From Streptomyces musisoli (GTDB lineage: Bacteria > Actinomycetota > Actinomycetes > Streptomycetales > Streptomycetaceae): a stretch of 64,000 nt of DNA. Both the position numbers and the translations under genes were made by a program. The stretch spans positions 62,001 through 126,000 of the forward strand of contig NZ_JAERRH010000010.1 of NCBI RefSeq assembly GCF_016741855.1, read 5' to 3'. The first letter of the stretch is position 1, and each line of letters begins with the position of its first letter. The notes under the pieces were generated by a model. The model searched no databases. It was not told the origin of the DNA and worked only from the letters and a program-made list of their open reading frames with translations. Positions 15,437 to 23,580 of the stretch are shown piece by piece.

Positions 15437-17377
15437 TCAGCGGGTGACCCGTACCGGCGCCGAGACCGTCACCTGGTCCACGTCCGAGACGCGGACCGTC
15501 GCCTTCAGGGTCCAGGTGCCGGGGAGGGGGAGGGTGAAGGCGTCGGCGGCCCAGTAGCCCCCGCGGTCCGTGACCTTCGTGTCCAGGGGGCCCAGGTGCC
15601 GGGCCGGCAGCGTCAGGGTGACGCGGAGTTCGGGGACCGAGGCGAAGCCGCCGTCGGGCCCGTAGACCACCGCCTGGACGAAGTTCCCGCCGACCCGTCC
15701 CGGGTCCAGGGTGATCTGGACCCTGCCCCGGCGGCCGGGGGCGCCGACGTCGAAGGGGATCGTCGTGACGGACGCCGTGGGGATGCCGGCCGTCGCGGGC
15801 ACGGGGGCCTGCCGGGCGGACTCCACCGCCGCGCGGCCGGGCACGGTGCTGGTCAGGAGGGTGGTCAGGGCCAGCACCACTCCGGCGGCCACCGCCTCCG
15901 CCAGGACCGAGCGGCGCAGGAGGTGCACCTGGGTGACGGGGGCGGGGCCGGGCGCGGGTTCCGGGGGGAGCGGCGGGCCCGCGGCCGGTTCCGGGACGCG
16001 AGCGCGGACCGGTGCGGCCGCCCGGACGGCAGGTTCCGGGACGCGGGCGCGGACCGGTGCGGCCCCCCGGACGGCAGGTTCCGGGACGGGGGCGCCCGCG
16101 GCCGGTTCCGGGACGCGGGCGCGGGCCGGTGCGGCCGCCCGGGCCAGGCGCTTGGTCCAGGTGCGGGAGCAGGCCGCCGCGAGGAGCAGCGCGATGACCG
16201 CCGCCAGCTTGGCCAGCAGGGTGCGGCCGTAGGTGGTGTCCGTCAGGGCCTGCCAGGAGCCGAGGCCCCGCCAGGACTGGTAGACGCCGGTAACGGCCAG
16301 GACCGCCACCGAGGCGGAGGCCAGCCGGGAGAAGCGGGCCGTGACCGAGGCCGGCAGCCCGGCCGGTGCCGCGGTGGGCCGCAGCGTCCACAGCAGGGCG
16401 GCCAGTCCGCCCAGCCAGGCCGCCATGGCCAGCAGGTGCAGGGTGTCCGAGGCGATCGCCGCCGGGACCTGGATGCCCGCCGAGGCGTGATCGGACGCGG
16501 ACCAGGTCAGGGACAGGGCGACGGCGAGGGACGCGGCCGCCGCGAGGGTGGCGCGGCGTGGCAGCCGGGTGCGGCGGGTTCGCAGCAGGACCGCGCAGAC
16601 CGCCGCCAGGAGCAGCAGCACCGTACGGGCCAGGAGCAGCAGGCCGGGGCGCGTCGTCGCCGTGTGGGTGAGGGAGGAGAGGGCGAGGGCCGTCGCCGGG
16701 GCGGTGCCCTCCTCGTACGGCGCCCGCAGGAGGTAGAGGGCGGCCGTGGCGGTGAGGAGCGTGACCACGGCGGCCAGGGCGGGGGTGCGCAGGTGGGCCG
16801 TCGTGGGCGGGCGGCAGTAGGCCACGAACGCGGCCGTGCCGAGGAGCAGGGCCAGGGAGAGGTAGGCGAGGTAGCGCGCGATCGTGTGCAGGGCCGTGGT
16901 CACCGGGTTCTCGGTGCGCTCCGGGAGCGGAGCGGCCGGTGCGGCGGTGCGTTCGCGCACCGAGAAGGTGAGGGCGCCGGAGATCGGGTGGCTGTCGGCC
17001 GACACCACCCGCCAGGCGACCGTGTAGGTGCCGGTGGCGAGCCGGGCGGGAAGGGTGACGCGGGCCGTGTCCGAGCGGCCGGAGGCGTGCCCGGCGGGGC
17101 CGGTGCGCAGGCGGTGGTTGTCGGGGTCGTAGATCCGGAAGGAGTCGGTCAGCAGGCCGACCGACTCGGTGAAGGTGAGGGTCACCTCGCGCGGCGCGGT
17201 GCGCAGGACGGTTCCGTCGGCGGGGTCGGTGGCGCGCAGCACGGCGTGCGCCGAGGCGGGGGCGGCCGCGCCGAGGACGAGGCCGGACAGCAGGACGGGG
17301 AGGAGCAGGAGCACGGCCCCGAGCAACCGTGCGGGCCGGTGTGGTCGTCGCGGTCCCCGGTGTCCGTCGCGCAGCAC
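15437..17377 (-). CDS. CopC-CopD fusion, copper resistance/transport protein
   Basis: The 646-aa protein starts with GTG and a long signal peptide (hydrophobic about 18-42, ending PASAHA). The mature N-terminal histidine (HAVLRATDPADGTVLR) and the TFTESVGLLTDSFRIYDP segment mark a CopC copper-binding domain. Next come eight or so membrane spans of the CopD type, a linker of repeated RARVPEPAVRAAAPV units (DNA about 15960-16150), another membrane span and a C-terminal beta domain (YtkA-like: ITLDPGRVGGNFVQAVVY). CopC binds Cu in the periplasm or cell wall and CopD passes it inward. No CopY- or CsoR-like regulator is adjacent. Confidence 0.9.
   Translation of the reverse strand: MLRDGHRGPRRPHRPARLLGAVLLLLPVLLSGLVLGAAAPASAHAVLRATDPADGTVLRTAPREVTLTFTESVGLLTDSFRIYDPDNHRLRTGPAGHASGRSDTARVTLPARLATGTYTVAWRVVSADSHPISGALTFSVRERTAAPAAPLPERTENPVTTALHTIARYLAYLSLALLLGTAAFVAYCRPPTTAHLRTPALAAVVTLLTATAALYLLRAPYEEGTAPATALALSSLTHTATTRPGLLLLARTVLLLLAAVCAVLLRTRRTRLPRRATLAAAASLAVALSLTWSASDHASAGIQVPAAIASDTLHLLAMAAWLGGLAALLWTLRPTAAPAGLPASVTARFSRLASASVAVLAVTGVYQSWRGLGSWQALTDTTYGRTLLAKLAAVIALLLAAACSRTWTKRLARAAAPARARVPEPAAGAPVPEPAVRGAAPVRARVPEPAVRAAAPVRARVPEPAAGPPLPPEPAPGPAPVTQVHLLRRSVLAEAVAAGVVLALTTLLTSTVPGRAAVESARQAPVPATAGIPTASVTTIPFDVGAPGRRGRVQITLDPGRVGGNFVQAVVYGPDGGFASVPELRVTLTLPARHLGPLDTKVTDRGGYWAADAFTLPLPGTWTLKATVRVSDVDQVTVSAPVRVTR
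15960..16150. repeat. In-frame repeats in the CopC-CopD linker
   Basis: Three to four diverged copies of a 45-60 bp unit encode alternating RARVPEPA and VRAAAPV segments. They form a Pro/Arg/Ala linker between the CopD membrane region and the C-terminal domain. Confidence 0.7.
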
Positions 17378-17571
17378 CCTCAGCCTCCGCCCCTCTGTGC
17401 TTCCGTGCTCCCTGACAGGGCCTCCCTACAGGTACGCGGGGAACGGCCCTTGTGCTCACCGGACCGGCGCGCCCGGGTCCGCAGCCGTCGCCACCGGGGC
17501 AACCCGGCCTTCCCGGGTCTTCGGGCGTCGTCCCTCGGGGACGACCGGCGCGCTCGGGGCTGCGGGTGTCG

Positions 17572-18159
17572 TCACTCCGGGAAGGCCACCGCCCTCTCCA
17601 GGAAGGCGAGTTGGGCGTGCTTCTCCGGCAGGTACACATCCGGCAGGTCGACCTCGGGCAGGACGACCTCGGGACCGCGGCGGAAGCCCTGGCGTTCGAA
17701 GCGGGTGATCGCCTTGACGTTGCGCACGTCCGGGTCGACCACGATCCGCCGGCGGTCCAGGCCCAGCAGCGCGTACGTCGTCAGCACCCGCAGCAGGGCG
17801 CACGTCCAGCCGTGGCGCGGGCCGTCGGGGCCGGCGGGGGCGACGATGAGGTGCACGCCGAGGTCGCCGGGGCGGACGTCGTAGCACTCGCCGACCCGGT
17901 CCGCGGACGGCTCGTACGTCTGGAAGAGGGCGGCCGGCTCGCCGTCCTTGGTGGCGAGGAAGGCGTGGTGGGTGTCGAGCGTGGCCAGGTGGGCGTAGAT
18001 CTCGGCGACCTGGTCCCTGGTGAGGCCGTTCATGCCCCAGAACGCGGCGCGTTCGTCGCTCACCCAGGCGTGGATCACGTCCGCGTCGCCCTCCGGGTCG
18101 AGGGGGCGTACCCGGACGGTGCCGAAGCCGTCGATGTGCTGGACGTGCAGGTCAGTCAT
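17572..18159 (-). CDS. Siderophore-type N-acyltransferase (GNAT, DesC/IucB-like)
   Basis: This 195-aa enzyme matches GNATs that acylate N-hydroxylated amines in hydroxamate siderophores: AFWGMNGLTRDQVAEIYAHL, THHAFLATKDG, ALFQTYEPSADRVGECYDV, RPGDLGVHLIVAP and RIVVDPDVRNVKAI. By family the substrates would be an acyl-CoA and an N-hydroxy-diamine or lysine. It starts inside the end of the acylase gene (8-nt overlap), so the two are coupled. No monooxygenase, decarboxylase or NIS synthetase lies nearby, so it is probably a second copy acting outside the main siderophore cluster. Control by the iron box at 20693 is inferred. Confidence 0.88.
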   Translation of the reverse strand: MTDLHVQHIDGFGTVRVRPLDPEGDADVIHAWVSDERAAFWGMNGLTRDQVAEIYAHLATLDTHHAFLATKDGEPAALFQTYEPSADRVGECYDVRPGDLGVHLIVAPAGPDGPRHGWTCALLRVLTTYALLGLDRRRIVVDPDVRNVKAITRFERQGFRRGPEVVLPEVDLPDVYLPEKHAQLAFLERAVAFPE

Positions 18160-20674
18160 GGGCTTCCTCGGTGGATTCGGTGGTGGTCGGGTCGGCCGGC
18201 TCGGGGGTGAGCAGGGCCCAGTCGGTGACCACCGGGGCCAGTTCTCCCGCGAGCCACAGCGGGAGCTGGTCGCGGTGGTGGGCGGAGCCGGGCACCCCGT
18301 CGGCGCCGAAGGGGACGACCCAGCGGCTGTTGGCGCGGTCGGCCAGGTCCCAGACGTAGCGGGCGGCCGGACCCCGTGCGGCGCGGTCGGTGAGGCCGGG
18401 GACGGCCGAGGTGCACAGCACGCAGTCGTGGTCGCCGCCGAGACCGGGTGCGGCGGCCTCGTCCGTCGTGTGCGGCTCGTCCGGGAGGGCCTTCCAGGGG
18501 GCCAGGCGGTGGGTGGCGGCCCAGGGGCGGGCGGGCGGTGCGGCGGCCACCTCCTCCAGGGCGGTACGGACGGCTGCCGCGCGGTCGATGCCGTACACGT
18601 CCTCGGCGCGCAGGAGGTGTTCGAGGGCGTAGCCGATGCGGGGGACGAGGGCAAGCCAGGGCAGCAGAAGGTCCGGGTAGGCCGGGGGCTGGGCGAGCGG
18701 GGCGAAGACCGGGTGCGCGGCGAGCTGCCGTACGACCGCGCCGCGCACCGCCGCGTACGCCGCCGCTTGGGTGCTGTCCGCCTCCATGCGGCGGTTCCAG
18801 GCGACCAGGCGGTCGCGCAGGTCCGCCGCGGCGGGGGTGAGGCCGGCGAGGGACGCGAGGTGGTCCAACAGGGGCGCGGCGGAGGCGAGGTGCGTGTCGG
18901 TGTGGATCGCGGGCATGCCGTCGGCGGTCCAGGTGCGGCGGGCGTCGAGCAGGGCGCGGATGCGGTCGGCTCGGTGGGGCGGGGCGAACTCGACGCCGAG
19001 GGGGGTGGCCAGGCCGCGGGCGTTGGCCATCACCGCGATGCCGTCGGCCGGTTCGGCGTACGGCGTCTCGTGCGTGCCGTGCCAGTCGTGGCCGGGTTCC
19101 CAGGCGGGGACGGGGTGGAGGCGGTTGGCCCGGGCGCGGACGGGGACCTTGCCGGCGACGCGGTGCAGGGTGCCTCCGGCGGTGTCGGCGGCCTGGACGA
19201 CGTTGACCGGCTCGGTCCAGGCGTCCAGGGCCCTGTCGATGTCGCCGACGCCGCGGGCGCGGAGGAGGGGGAGGAGGGCGCTGAAGCCGAGGTCCTCCGT
19301 CACCCGGGGCGGATAGCGCAGGGCCAGCGCCTCGGCTTCACCGCCGGCACCGGCGTGCCTCCCGCCCGCATCACCGGTGCGGCTCTCGCCACCGGGTGCG
19401 GTCGGGCCCTGCACGGCACCACCGGGTCCGGGCGGCCCCAGCACAGCGCCACCGGGTCCGGGCGGCCCCAGCACGGCGCCACCGGGTCCGGGCGATCCCA
19501 GCACGGCGCCACCGGGTCCGGGCGATCCCAGCACGGCGCCACCGGGTCCGGGCGATCCCAGCACGGCGCCACCGGGTCCGGGCGGCCCCAGCACGGCGCC
19601 ACCGCCGCCGGCGGTCTCCGCTGCGTGCCCGGGAACCCCCGCCGCCGGCCCCTCCCCGCCACGCCGGGGCCCGACGGCACCGGGCCCTTGCGGGGCCCGC
19701 CCGCTGTCAGGCGCCGGTTCCTCGGGGACCCGTGCCGTGAAGGCGTCCAGGCCGTCCGGTCCTCCGGCGATGACCGGGCCCCGGGCCGTCTCGATGATCT
19801 CGATCTCCACCGTCGGCTCGCCCGCGATCTCCACCGTCTCGGTGTGGCGGGCGGCCCGGTGCCAGGTGCCGTCCGGGCCGAGGGCCTCGATGCCCGCGCC
19901 GGTGCGCCTCAGCCGTTCCCGGTAGAGGTCCTGGTAGTCGGCCATGGCGTTGGTGATGGCCCAGGCGGCGGTGCCGGTGTGGCCGAAGTGGGCGATGCCG
20001 GGGACGCCGGGCACGGCCAGGCCGACCACGTCGAACTCCGGGCAGGACAGGCGGATCTGCTGGTAGACGCCCGGGTCCTCGATGAAGCGGTGCGGGTCGC
20101 CGGCGATGAGGGCGTGGCCGGTCGCGGTGCGCTCACCGGTGACGAGCCAGCCGTTGCTGCCGGCGGTGCCGGGCCCGTCGGTGGCGAACAGGCCGACCGC
20201 ATCGGGGCCGAGGTGCCGTATCGCCTGCTCGCGCCAGAGCTTGGCCGGGAAGCCGGCGAACAGGATGTGCGTGCCGAGCCAGACCCCCAGCGGCGTCCAG
20301 GGCTGCCAGCGGCCGGGGGCCAGAGCGGTGCGGGCGAACTCGGGGGCGCGGCGGGCGCCGGCGGCCAGTCCCTCGGTGACGCCGTCGGCGTACGCCCGCA
20401 CCCACGCGGCCGTCTGCGGGTCCCGGCGTTCCAGCGCGGCGAAGCAGCGGCGGGCGGTGTCGTCCAGCCGGGCCCGGCGGGCGAAGACGTCCCAGGACAG
20501 GGCCTCGGCGCCGAGGAAGGAGGCGGAGGTGCCCTGGGCGCGGTGGCGTTCCACCTCCAGTTGCCAGGCCCGGTCGTGGGCGGTGACCCGGCCCTGGGCG
20601 CGGGCGAGTTCACGGATGTCGGACGCGCGCAGATGGGGAATGCCCCAGGCGTCGCGGTAGATCTCGATGGTCAC
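18152..20674 (-). CDS. Penicillin-acylase-family N-terminal nucleophile amidohydrolase
   Basis: The 840-aa precursor begins IEIYRDAWGIPHLRA, the family's alpha-chain opening, and carries the autocleavage site TAG/SNGWLV with the nucleophile Ser at about 173. HALIAGDPHRF and GIAVMANARGLATPL-type motifs follow. Such enzymes deacylate beta-lactams, homoserine lactones or, as with PvdQ, siderophore precursors. About residues 350-430 are an odd insertion of PGPGGAVLG repeats. There is no clear export signal in the first 25 residues. It sits directly behind an iron box and overlaps the siderophore acyltransferase, so a siderophore-related substrate is the best inference. Confidence 0.88.
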   Translation of the reverse strand: MTIEIYRDAWGIPHLRASDIRELARAQGRVTAHDRAWQLEVERHRAQGTSASFLGAEALSWDVFARRARLDDTARRCFAALERRDPQTAAWVRAYADGVTEGLAAGARRAPEFARTALAPGRWQPWTPLGVWLGTHILFAGFPAKLWREQAIRHLGPDAVGLFATDGPGTAGSNGWLVTGERTATGHALIAGDPHRFIEDPGVYQQIRLSCPEFDVVGLAVPGVPGIAHFGHTGTAAWAITNAMADYQDLYRERLRRTGAGIEALGPDGTWHRAARHTETVEIAGEPTVEIEIIETARGPVIAGGPDGLDAFTARVPEEPAPDSGRAPQGPGAVGPRRGGEGPAAGVPGHAAETAGGGGAVLGPPGPGGAVLGSPGPGGAVLGSPGPGGAVLGSPGPGGAVLGPPGPGGAVLGPPGPGGAVQGPTAPGGESRTGDAGGRHAGAGGEAEALALRYPPRVTEDLGFSALLPLLRARGVGDIDRALDAWTEPVNVVQAADTAGGTLHRVAGKVPVRARANRLHPVPAWEPGHDWHGTHETPYAEPADGIAVMANARGLATPLGVEFAPPHRADRIRALLDARRTWTADGMPAIHTDTHLASAAPLLDHLASLAGLTPAAADLRDRLVAWNRRMEADSTQAAAYAAVRGAVVRQLAAHPVFAPLAQPPAYPDLLLPWLALVPRIGYALEHLLRAEDVYGIDRAAAVRTALEEVAAAPPARPWAATHRLAPWKALPDEPHTTDEAAAPGLGGDHDCVLCTSAVPGLTDRAARGPAARYVWDLADRANSRWVVPFGADGVPGSAHHRDQLPLWLAGELAPVVTDWALLTPEPADPTTTESTEEAHD
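19413..19610. repeat. Seven 30-bp repeats inside the acylase gene
   Basis: The unit CAGCACGGCGCCACCGGGTC plus ten more bases is repeated about seven times almost exactly, coding collagen-like PGPGGAVLG(S/P) decapeptides on the minus strand. It keeps the frame and would form a flexible loop in the beta chain. Confidence 0.9.
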
Positions 20675-20692
20675 CCCGGGACCCCCTGTGCT

Positions 20693-20711
20693 TTAGGTTA
20701 GCCTTGCCTAA
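20693..20711. promoter_or_regulatory. Iron box (DmdR/IdeR-type operator)
   Basis: TTAGGTTAGCCTTGCCTAA matches the 19-bp actinomycete iron box (TTAGGTTAGGCTAACCTAA) at 16 of 19 positions. It lies in the 77-bp gap between the acylase and siderophore-interacting protein genes. Iron-loaded DmdR/IdeR would repress both directions. Confidence 0.9.
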
Positions 20712-20751
20712 CTTATCTGTGGCGGAATCGTACGCGAACGTTGGAGGGGTC

Positions 20752-21474
20752 ATGGGCCAGGGGCGGGGCTGGGAAGGCGCGGTCCTCAGACTGCTGCGCG
20801 CGAAGGACTTCGTGCTGACCGTCCTCGACACCGAGGACGTGACCCCGCACTACCGGCGCCTCCGGCTGAGCGACGGCGGGCTGCTCGCCGCGACCGGCGT
20901 CCACCCCACGATGTGGGTCCGGCTGTGGTTCGCCGCCGACGGCCGCCCGCACCAGCGGGCCTACACCCTGGTCGATCCCGACCCGGCCGCCGGCACCTTC
21001 GGCCTGGAGTTCGCCCTGCACGAGGGCGTGGCCTCGGACTGGGCCCGGGCTGCACGGCCCGGCGACACCATCGAGGCCACGGTCCACGGCACCGGCTTCC
21101 AGGACCCCGACCCGGCGCCCTCGCACCTCGTCGCGATCGGCGACCCGGCCTCGCTGCCCGCCATCAACTCCCTGCTCGGCGCCCTGGGTTCCGCCCCCGC
21201 CACCGTCTGGTTCGAGGGAGAGCCGGCGGGGCTGCCCAGCCGGACCGAGGCCGGCCGGCACGAGATACGGCCGGTGCCCCGCCGGGACGCGGGCGCCCAC
21301 CTGGTGGAGCGCGTACGCGCCGAACTGCCCGCCGTCCTCGCCTCCACCCCCGACCCCTACGTCTGGATCGCCTGCGACACGGCGACCACCCGCACGCTCG
21401 CGGCCTACGTCCGCAAGGACCTCGGCGTGCCGAAGCAACGGGTGCACGCCCTGGGGTACTGGCGCACGGCCTGA
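20752..21474 (+). CDS. Siderophore-interacting protein (ferric-siderophore reductase family)
   Basis: The 240-aa protein starts at ATG 20752 behind GGAGG (5-nt spacing). It has the FAD-binding barrel of the SIP family (LTVLDTEDVTPHYRRLRLSD, RAYTLVDPDPAAGTFGLEFALHE, GVASDWARAARPGD) and the C-terminal NAD(P)H-like domain (LVAIGDPASLPAINSLL, VWIACDTATTRTLAAYVRKDLG). Members reduce Fe(III)-siderophores in the cytosol to release iron. The iron box lies 41 bp upstream, consistent with induction in iron starvation. Confidence 0.93.
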   Translation: MGQGRGWEGAVLRLLRAKDFVLTVLDTEDVTPHYRRLRLSDGGLLAATGVHPTMWVRLWFAADGRPHQRAYTLVDPDPAAGTFGLEFALHEGVASDWARAARPGDTIEATVHGTGFQDPDPAPSHLVAIGDPASLPAINSLLGALGSAPATVWFEGEPAGLPSRTEAGRHEIRPVPRRDAGAHLVERVRAELPAVLASTPDPYVWIACDTATTRTLAAYVRKDLGVPKQRVHALGYWRTA

Positions 21475-21592
21475 TCGACGGACCTGGACGGACGGACCTG
21501 ATCGGACGGGCCTGGACGGACGGGCCGGGCGGGTGAACCCGGGTGGGCCGGGCGAGTGGGCGGGTACGGCGGGCGCGCGGGATCATCGACGC

Positions 21593-22186
21593 ATGGACGT
21601 CACCCTGCACCTCGCCCAGGACCCCTCGGCCGACGCACTGCTCGGGCGGTCCCCGCTCGCCGCGCTGACCGGGATGCTGCTGGACCAGCAGATCCCGATG
21701 GAGTGGGCGTTCAAGGGCCCTCGGACCATCGCCGACCGGCTCGGCACGGAGGACCTGGACGCGCACGAGATCGCGGTGATGGATCCGGAGGCGTTCGCCG
21801 CGCTGCTCTCCGAGAAGCCCGCGGTGCACCGCTACCCGGGCTCGATGGCGAAGCGGATCCAGCAGCTGTGCCAGTACCTCGTCGAGCACTACGACGGGGA
21901 CGCGGAGGCGGTCTGGCGGGGCGTCGGCAGCGGGACCGAGCTGCGGCGGCGGCTGGAGGACCTGCCGGGGTTCGGCAGGCAGAAGGCGCAGATCTTCCTG
22001 GCACTGCTCGGCAAGCAGCTCGGGGTCGCCCCCACGGGATGGCGGGAGGCCGCCGGGGCCTACGGCGAACCGGAGTCCTTCCGGTCCGTCGCCGACATCA
22101 CCGGCCCCGAGTCGCTGGTGAAGGTGCGCGCGCACAAGCAGGAGATGAAGGCGGCCGCGAAGGCGGCGAAATCGGCGAAGAAGTAG
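21593..22186 (+). CDS. HhH-GPD-type base-excision repair protein
   Basis: This 197-aa protein resembles actinomycete HhH-GPD DNA glycosylases: AALTGMLLDQQIPMEWAFKG near the start and the helix-hairpin-helix LRRRLEDLPGFGRQKAQIFLALLGKQ at about 125-150, followed by a Lys/Ala-rich tail. The aspartate usually placed after the hairpin is not obvious, so glycosylase chemistry is uncertain. ATG 21593 was chosen as the start of similarity; no good ribosome site precedes it. Confidence 0.8.
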   Translation: MDVTLHLAQDPSADALLGRSPLAALTGMLLDQQIPMEWAFKGPRTIADRLGTEDLDAHEIAVMDPEAFAALLSEKPAVHRYPGSMAKRIQQLCQYLVEHYDGDAEAVWRGVGSGTELRRRLEDLPGFGRQKAQIFLALLGKQLGVAPTGWREAAGAYGEPESFRSVADITGPESLVKVRAHKQEMKAAAKAAKSAKK

Positions 22187-22271
22187 GAGCGCGGCCGCCG
22201 CGGACGGGACCGCGTCACCCGCTCGGCCCACCCTGGTGGCCCCCGCCGCCCGGCCGGTCCGAGCATGGGGC

Positions 22272-22964
22272 ATGACCGACATGTCCAGCAGCGGCCCGGA
22301 CCGGGACCGCGCCTACGACGACCGGCGGGTCCACGAGGCGGCGTCCGGCGGCCACCCCGCGGCCGAGCCGGTCCGCGGCCACCACGAACCGGAGCCGCCA
22401 CTCGAGGGTCCGCTGCACGCCCTGTCCCGGGCTACCTGGCAGATCGTCCTGATCACCGGGGTCGGCTCCCTGGTACTCGGCATCCTGGTGCTGGTCTGGC
22501 CGGACGAGTCCCTGCTCGTCGTCGGCGTGCTCTTCGGCCTCTACCTGCTGTACAGCGGTGTGCTCCAGCTGGTGTCCGCCTTCGGCACGCACCAGGCGAC
22601 GTCGCTGCGCGTGCTGGCCTTCATCAGCGGCGCGCTGTCGATCCTGCTCGGCCTGGTCTGCTTCCGCGGGCCCATGCAGTCGATCCTGCTGCTCGCCCTG
22701 TGGATCGGCATCGGCTGGCTGTTCCGCGGGATCACCCAGACCGTGGCCGCCGTGCACGACTCCCGCATGCCCGCCCGGGGCTGGCAGATCTTCCTCGGGA
22801 TCGTCACCTTCATCGCCGGGATCGTGCTCATCGACTCGCCGTTCGAGTCGATCGCGGTGCTGACCCTCGTCGGCGGGATCTGGCTGATCGTGGTGGGGGT
22901 CGTGGAGATCGTCACCGCCCTCCGCATCCGCGGCCGGGCACGGCGGGTGCCGCGGACGGTGTGA
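22272..22964 (+). CDS. HdeD/DUF308-family membrane protein
   Basis: The 230-aa protein has a hydrophilic N-terminus of about 55 residues and then six membrane spans (WQIVLITGVGSLVLGILVLV to ESIAVLTLVGGIWLIVVGVV), the HdeD/DUF308 layout with paired short hairpins. In enterobacteria HdeD is linked to acid resistance; the role here is unknown. The start at 22272 is preferred over the out-of-frame ATG at 22265. Confidence 0.85.
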   Translation: MTDMSSSGPDRDRAYDDRRVHEAASGGHPAAEPVRGHHEPEPPLEGPLHALSRATWQIVLITGVGSLVLGILVLVWPDESLLVVGVLFGLYLLYSGVLQLVSAFGTHQATSLRVLAFISGALSILLGLVCFRGPMQSILLLALWIGIGWLFRGITQTVAAVHDSRMPARGWQIFLGIVTFIAGIVLIDSPFESIAVLTLVGGIWLIVVGVVEIVTALRIRGRARRVPRTV

Positions 22965-23059
22965 CCCGTCGTCAACCTCCCGTGCCACGCGTACGCCGAG
23001 CGGGCGGATCTCGTGCCCGGCGTGCAGCCCTCCCCGCCCGCCCCGGGGAGACAGAGGGC

Positions 23060-23380
23060 ATGAGCAGGAGCACGAGCACGGCCCGCAGCCGCACCTGGCT
23101 ACGGGTCCTCGCGCTGCTCCTCGCCCTGTGGGTGCCCGGCGCCCATGTGCCGGCCCAGCCGGTCCCGGACCTCGCCGTGGCCGCCGAGAGCGACGGGCAC
23201 GACATCCTCGACACACCCCTCCGGCCGCCCGCCCGCGCCGTCCACCGGGCCGACGCGCCCGAGCGCCTCGCGCCCCTCCCCGGCCCGGCGCCCGCCCGCC
23301 CGGCGGCCCGCCCGCGTCCCGCCGCGCCCCGGATGCCGTCCACCCCGCCCCTGCTGCGCACGGTGGTGCTGCGCTGCTGA
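23060..23380 (+). CDS. Small secreted hypothetical protein
   Basis: A 106-aa protein with an apparent signal peptide (RTWLRVLALLLALWVPGAHVPA) and a Pro/Ala-rich mature part ending LRTVVLRC. AGAGGG lies a few bases before the ATG. I do not recognise a family. It is followed 53 bp later by another small gene. Confidence 0.6.
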   Translation: MSRSTSTARSRTWLRVLALLLALWVPGAHVPAQPVPDLAVAAESDGHDILDTPLRPPARAVHRADAPERLAPLPGPAPARPAARPRPAAPRMPSTPPLLRTVVLRC

Positions 23381-23433
23381 CGGGCCCGCGCCCCCGCGAG
23401 GTCAGTCGGCTCGACGCAAGGAGCAGCACAGTC

Positions 23434-23559
23434 ATGCCCAAGGATCCCTACGCCGTCCTGCGCGCACTGCTGCGCGCGGAGGCCCGGCGCGGTACGGCGC
23501 CCAAGCCGGACCAGCGGACACCGCAGCAGCAGCGGCCACCGGAGGACCGGGACCGCTGA
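23434..23559 (+). CDS. Small hypothetical protein (41 aa)
   Basis: MPKDPYAVLRALLRAEARRG followed by a Pro/Gln/Arg-rich tail. AAGGAG lies 10 nt before the ATG. The short amphipathic helix and coding-like third-base GC use suggest a real small gene, function unknown. Confidence 0.5.
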   Translation: MPKDPYAVLRALLRAEARRGTAPKPDQRTPQQQRPPEDRDR

Positions 23560-23580
23560 GCGGACCCCGGCGGGGGCGGG

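Noticed and set aside
19413..19610. CRISPR-like array in the acylase gene
   Set aside because: The 30-bp units are contiguous with no unique spacers, keep the reading frame and have no cas genes nearby.
17572..21474. A complete desferrioxamine biosynthetic cluster
   Set aside because: Decarboxylase, monooxygenase and NIS synthetase genes are absent; only an acyltransferase, an acylase and a reductase-type protein are present.
22265..23380. A 371-aa protein spanning the HdeD gene in another frame
   Set aside because: The first two-thirds are an Arg-rich shadow of the HdeD-family gene; only the last 106 codons, with their own ribosome site and signal peptide, look real.
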